Assembly: GCA_003635195.1 (NCBI GenBank)
Contig: PYIY01000069.1
Coordinates: 1 to 35,453, forward strand
Direction: 5' to 3'
DNA from: Candidatus Poribacteria bacterium
GTDB lineage: Bacteria; Poribacteria; WGA-4E; WGA-3G
DNA length: 35,453 bases
Both the position numbers and the translations under genes were made by a program. Positions 32,903 to 35,453 of the stretch are shown piece after piece (the stretch's first letter is position 1; the number at the start of each line of letters is the position of its first letter). Under the pieces are notes generated by a model. That model made no database searches and was not told the origin of the DNA. It saw only the letters and a program-made list of their open reading frames with translations.

Positions 32903-34055
32903 TACTCTTATACCTCCGTGATGATTGCTGTGTTTCCGAAATAGCGTCCTGAATTTCAGTGATTACTTCATGTTCAGTTTCAACAGTGAGTCGCGTCTGT
33001 AGTATCTGCTTAGCGGTATCGCCTCCGATTTTTCCGAGTGCCCAAGCGGCATGGCTCCGAACCAAAGGCTCGTCATCGGCTAACGCGTTTTTAAGTGCTG
33101 GCACGGCGCGCGGCTCACCCCAATTACCGATAGCGACGAGGACATTCCGCAAGAACCCGCGGCGTTTGGTACGTTTGATCGGGCTCCCTTTGAACCTTCG
33201 GCTAAACTCCTGTTGTGTCATATCGATAAGTGATAACAATTTAGGTGTAAGGTTTCCGTCACGTGGTTGGAACGCTGTCTCGTCCGTTGGCACTGCTTTA
33301 CTATTCCACGGACAGACTTCTTGACAGATGTCACACCCAAAGATTAAGTTACCGATTTTTGGACGCAACGCCTTCGGGATGCTCTCCTTGAGTTCGATTG
33401 TCAGATAGGAGATGCAAAGTCGAGAATCAAGGAGATTTGGCTCAATAATCGCATCTGTCGGACACGCCTCAATGCAGCGCGTGCAAGTCCCACAACTCCC
33501 GCGGAGCGGAGAGGTATCTGATTCCAAAGCGATATTGATGAGTACCTCCGCGAGGAAATACCACGACCCAGAACGCCAATGGATTAGATTGGTATTCTTA
33601 CCAATCCAGCCAATACCTGCTTTTTGGGCATATTCCCTTTCAATGATGGGCGCGGTATCGACACAGATGCGAGTTTCCAACTCGGTTTCAGCTGTCTGCT
33701 TAATAAAATCGACAAGCTCGGAAAGCCGTTGACGGATGACATCGTGATAGTCGTCGCCCCAGGCATAACGGGAAATCTGTCCACGTGCAGGGTCATCCGC
33801 TAGTGCTTTCGGCGGATCAAGCGTGTAATAGTTCATAGCGAGGCTGATAACCGATTTTGCCTCCGCTAAAAGTTGGCGGACATCAACCTTGAGCGGGAGA
33901 TGTCTTTTGAGATAACGCATCTTCCCGGCATAACCGCTATCTATCCATTGCCGATAACGCGCGATTGTTTCGCTCTGTACCGCAGGTGTAATTCCGACCA
34001 GTTCAAATCCGAGTTCATTTGCGCGTGCATGAATTTGTTGCGTTAGTGTTGCCAT
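32895..34055 (-). CDS. queG: Epoxyqueuosine reductase
   Basis: 386 aa. VDTAPIIEREYAQKAGIGWIGKNTNLI (about 130-156) carries the catalytic Asp and cobalamin-contact region of QueG. CGTCTRCIEACPTDAI (about 192-207) and CDICQEVCPWN (about 244-254) bind two 4Fe-4S clusters. A HEAT-like repeat (about 320-375, VPALKNALADDEPLVRSHAAWALGKI) ends the protein, as is common for QueG. It reduces epoxyqueuosine to queuosine in tRNA, the last step, with cobalamin. The ATG at 34055 shares its A with the stop of pheA (TAATG), so translation is coupled; an upstream frame to 34103 is inside pheA and unlikely. Queuosine partner queF is at 24066. Confidence 0.94.
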   Translation of the reverse strand: MATLTQQIHARANELGFELVGITPAVQSETIARYRQWIDSGYAGKMRYLKRHLPLKVDVRQLLAEAKSVISLAMNYYTLDPPKALADDPARGQISRYAWGDDYHDVIRQRLSELVDFIKQTAETELETRICVDTAPIIEREYAQKAGIGWIGKNTNLIHWRSGSWYFLAEVLINIALESDTSPLRGSCGTCTRCIEACPTDAIIEPNLLDSRLCISYLTIELKESIPKALRPKIGNLIFGCDICQEVCPWNSKAVPTDETAFQPRDGNLTPKLLSLIDMTQQEFSRRFKGSPIKRTKRRGFLRNVLVAIGNWGEPRAVPALKNALADDEPLVRSHAAWALGKIGGDTAKQILQTRLTVETEHEVITEIQDAISETQQSSRRYKSNA

Positions 34056-35122
34056 TAAGGAGTCCCGCGCGGATAGGATCCGATAACATTGACATTCGTG
34101 CACAATTCTTCAAGCTGCTCAAGTGCCACCAGGACACGCGCATCCGCAATATGACCTTCCATCTCAGCAAAGAAAACATACTCCCACGGTTTTGTCCGTG
34201 ACGGAAGCGATTCAAGATAAGTTAGATTCAACCGGGCTTCCTCTAAGATACCGAGGGCTTGATGTAAAGCCCCGACCTTGTCTCGAATAGCAAAAAAGAG
34301 CGAAGTCCGATCATATCCGCTTGGATCTGCCATCTGACTGCCGATGATAAAGAAGCGAGTTGTGTTATCCGGTTCATCCATAATGGCGTTTGCAACGATA
34401 GGGACCTGATAAATCTCGCTTGCGAGTTCGCTGGCAATGGCAGCCGCTAATGGTTCTTGTGAAGCACGCTGCGCCGCTTCAGATGTACTGACCACTTCAA
34501 TCTGTTCAACATTACCGAGATAGCGACTTAGCCATACCCTGCATTGCGCGAAAGGTTGCGGATGCGAGTAAACACACTGAATTTCTGTGAGCGCCGACTT
34601 TGACAACAAGTGCTGTTTTATCGGTTGAAATGTCTCTGCACAGATCCACAATGATGTGTGTTGGAAGCGTTCTAAGACATCCCGCACAGTGCCCTGCAGC
34701 GAATTTTCAATAGCGACCACACCGTAATCTGCTCTACCAGATTCGACCTCACTAAAGATGTCGACCTGCGGATGGACAGGGATGAAATCCGTTGACACGC
34801 CGAAATGACATCGCGCCGCCAAGTGTCCGAAACTACCGATAGGCCCGAGAAAGGCGACCCGCTCCGGTTCTTGCAAAGAACGAGAGGCGGATAAAATCTC
34901 TGTCCAGATTGCTTCAAGCGCGTCTTCTGGGAACTTGCCTTGATTCTCCGCTTTCAAACGTTCAATAACCTGCTTCTGCCGATGTGGAACGTAAACCTGT
35001 GCAGCACCAGTCTCTGCTTTCACCGCACCGACCTGTTTGGAAATTTCTGCGCGTTTCTGTAGCAGCACCAAAATCTGGTCGTCAATTTCGTTGATCTGGT
35101 CGCGGTACTCAGTTAATTCCAA
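34055..35122 (-). CDS. pheA: Bifunctional chorismate mutase / prephenate dehydratase (P-protein)
   Basis: 355 aa. Residues 1-85 are an AroQ chorismate mutase helix bundle (YRDQINEIDDQILVLLQKRAEI, VYVPHRQKQVIERLK). About 88-265 is prephenate dehydratase (VAFLGPIGSFGHLAA; AIENSLQGTV; DNTTRFFIIG with the catalytic TRF). About 272-352 is the ACT regulatory domain, with GAL and ESLPSRTKPWEY motifs for phenylalanine feedback. It makes phenylpyruvate from chorismate. The start is a TTG at 35122 with GGAG 9 nt upstream, because the chorismate mutase helix begins immediately. First gene of pheA-queG-propeller. Confidence 0.93.
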   Translation of the reverse strand: MELTEYRDQINEIDDQILVLLQKRAEISKQVGAVKAETGAAQVYVPHRQKQVIERLKAENQGKFPEDALEAIWTEILSASRSLQEPERVAFLGPIGSFGHLAARCHFGVSTDFIPVHPQVDIFSEVESGRADYGVVAIENSLQGTVRDVLERFQHTSLWICAETFQPIKQHLLSKSALTEIQCVYSHPQPFAQCRVWLSRYLGNVEQIEVVSTSEAAQRASQEPLAAAIASELASEIYQVPIVANAIMDEPDNTTRFFIIGSQMADPSGYDRTSLFFAIRDKVGALHQALGILEEARLNLTYLESLPSRTKPWEYVFFAEMEGHIADARVLVALEQLEELCTNVNVIGSYPRGTP

Positions 35123-35136
35123 AGAATAGATCTCCG

Positions 35137-35250
35137 TTTACCAGTTTCCAGTTTCCAGTTTCCAGAAAAGAGAGTGTTTTTGCTTGGGGGTTTCCCCTAG
35201 GGTGAATCTAACATCTCTTTAACTGGTTACTGGTTACTGGTTACTGTTAA
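35137..35250. repeat. Heptameric repeat element C
   Basis: The left arm has four CCAGTTT heptamers (35140-35165) and the right arm four ACTGGTT/ACTGTTA heptamers (35222-35249), inverted around about 55 nt that include a GGGGG-TTT-CCCC stem. It lies between the DUF5069-like gene and pheA, ending at the stop of the former. Confidence 0.8.
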
Positions 35251-35453
35251 CTATTCATTCAACTTCTTCATAGCGGCAATCATTTCATCGTCTGAGGGGT
35301 TAGCTTTCACCATTTCAACAAACGCCTCAGCACTGAGCTTATGTTCCTCCAGGAACATTTTATCTTGCGGTCACGGATAAATATACTCACCGATGATGCC
35401 CTGTAATTGTGCGTTGGCTTTATCGCTGATTCTGGCTAACCATGGGATACCGC
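35251..35453 (-). CDS. DUF5069-like protein, 3' part only, with an in-frame TGA (selenocysteine candidate)
   Basis: The frame enters from the window edge (first full codon at 35451) and ends at TAG 35251-35253, 66 codons. It reads WLARISDKANAQLQGIIGEYIYP, then TGA (35373-35371), then PQDKMFLEEHKLSAEAF. The region resembles DUF5069 domains, which as I recall have GEY-x-x-x-CP-x-D at this place, so the TGA stands where Cys is expected. Coding character continues after it (SAEAFVEMVKANPSDDEMIAAMKKL). A hairpin follows at 35341-35358. Alternatives are a nonsense mutation or a sequencing error. The start and most of the domain are outside the window. Confidence 0.65.
35341..35358 (-). promoter_or_regulatory. 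Candidate bacterial SECIS stem-loop
   Basis: In the transcript AUGUUCC-UGGA-GGAACAU is a perfect 7-bp stem with a 4-nt loop having G in its second position. Twelve nt separate it from the UGA, so the loop begins 20 nt downstream, inside the range known for bacterial SECIS elements. Confidence 0.5.

Noticed and set aside
35371..35373. TGA as a simple stop with an unrelated downstream frame
   Set aside because: Both sides resemble one domain in one frame and coding character continues to the TAG; a nonsense mutation remains possible but a plain gene end does not fit.

Overview
The window looks like part of a marine or sponge-associated bacterium of the Candidatus Poribacteria type. This is an inference from gene content: paired phytanoyl-CoA dioxygenases, COG2159 amidohydrolases and Gfo/Idh/MocA dehydrogenases, LamG proteins, ECF sigma factors with C-terminal extensions, and an FG-GAP protein with a FlgD-Ig/type-IX-like tail. 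No rRNA or marker gene is present to prove it. TGA is an ordinary stop here (brnT, two LamG genes, queG), so the standard code applies.

Layout. 56-1958: a phytanoyl-CoA dioxygenase and a convergent amidohydrolase. 2043-4644: an AT-rich defence/addiction island on the minus strand with BrnT/BrnA, an HsdR-N-like 51-residue remnant behind a perfect dyad, a D12-class adenine methyltransferase and an EcoRI-family endonuclease. 4645-5189: mostly non-coding, with one possible 50-aa fragment. 5190-6548: a serine beta-lactamase-like hydrolase. 6821-6893: a tRNA with initiator (fMet) hallmarks, followed by a terminator-like hairpin. 6919-11797: five secreted LamG proteins, four of them close tandem copies. 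11921-15706: an operon in which an ECF sigma factor is fused through a membrane segment to an Asp-box beta-propeller and is followed by a secreted protein and a clear terminator. 16085-16936: a nucleotidyltransferase. 16940-21771: a minus-strand run of TPR protein, GMC oxidoreductase, PLP deaminase/desulfhydrase and a second amidohydrolase. 22021-23934: a second phytanoyl-CoA dioxygenase with a Gfo/Idh/MocA dehydrogenase. 24066-24458: queF with a good promoter. 24574-28687: an ECF sigma factor followed by two ABC-2 type permeases separated by heptameric repeat elements. 29023-31803: a 14-repeat FG-GAP protein. 32270-35122: pheA, queG and a small propeller protein, overlapping end to end. 35251-35453: the 3' end of a DUF5069-like gene carrying an in-frame TGA.

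The most interesting signals are these. (1) The in-frame TGA in the last gene sits where a Cys is expected in the family and is followed at the right distance by a perfect stem-loop, so it is a selenocysteine candidate. (2) A C-terminal W-G-x-[LV]-K type tail is shared by secreted proteins of different architecture. (3) An ECF sigma factor is joined to a trans-membrane beta-propeller and coupled to a secreted protein. (4) Dispersed CCAGTAA/TTACTGG heptamer elements form inverted arms. (5) An EcoRI-like system sits beside a broken HsdR-like N-terminus. Two queuosine genes (queF, queG) lie about 8 kb apart.
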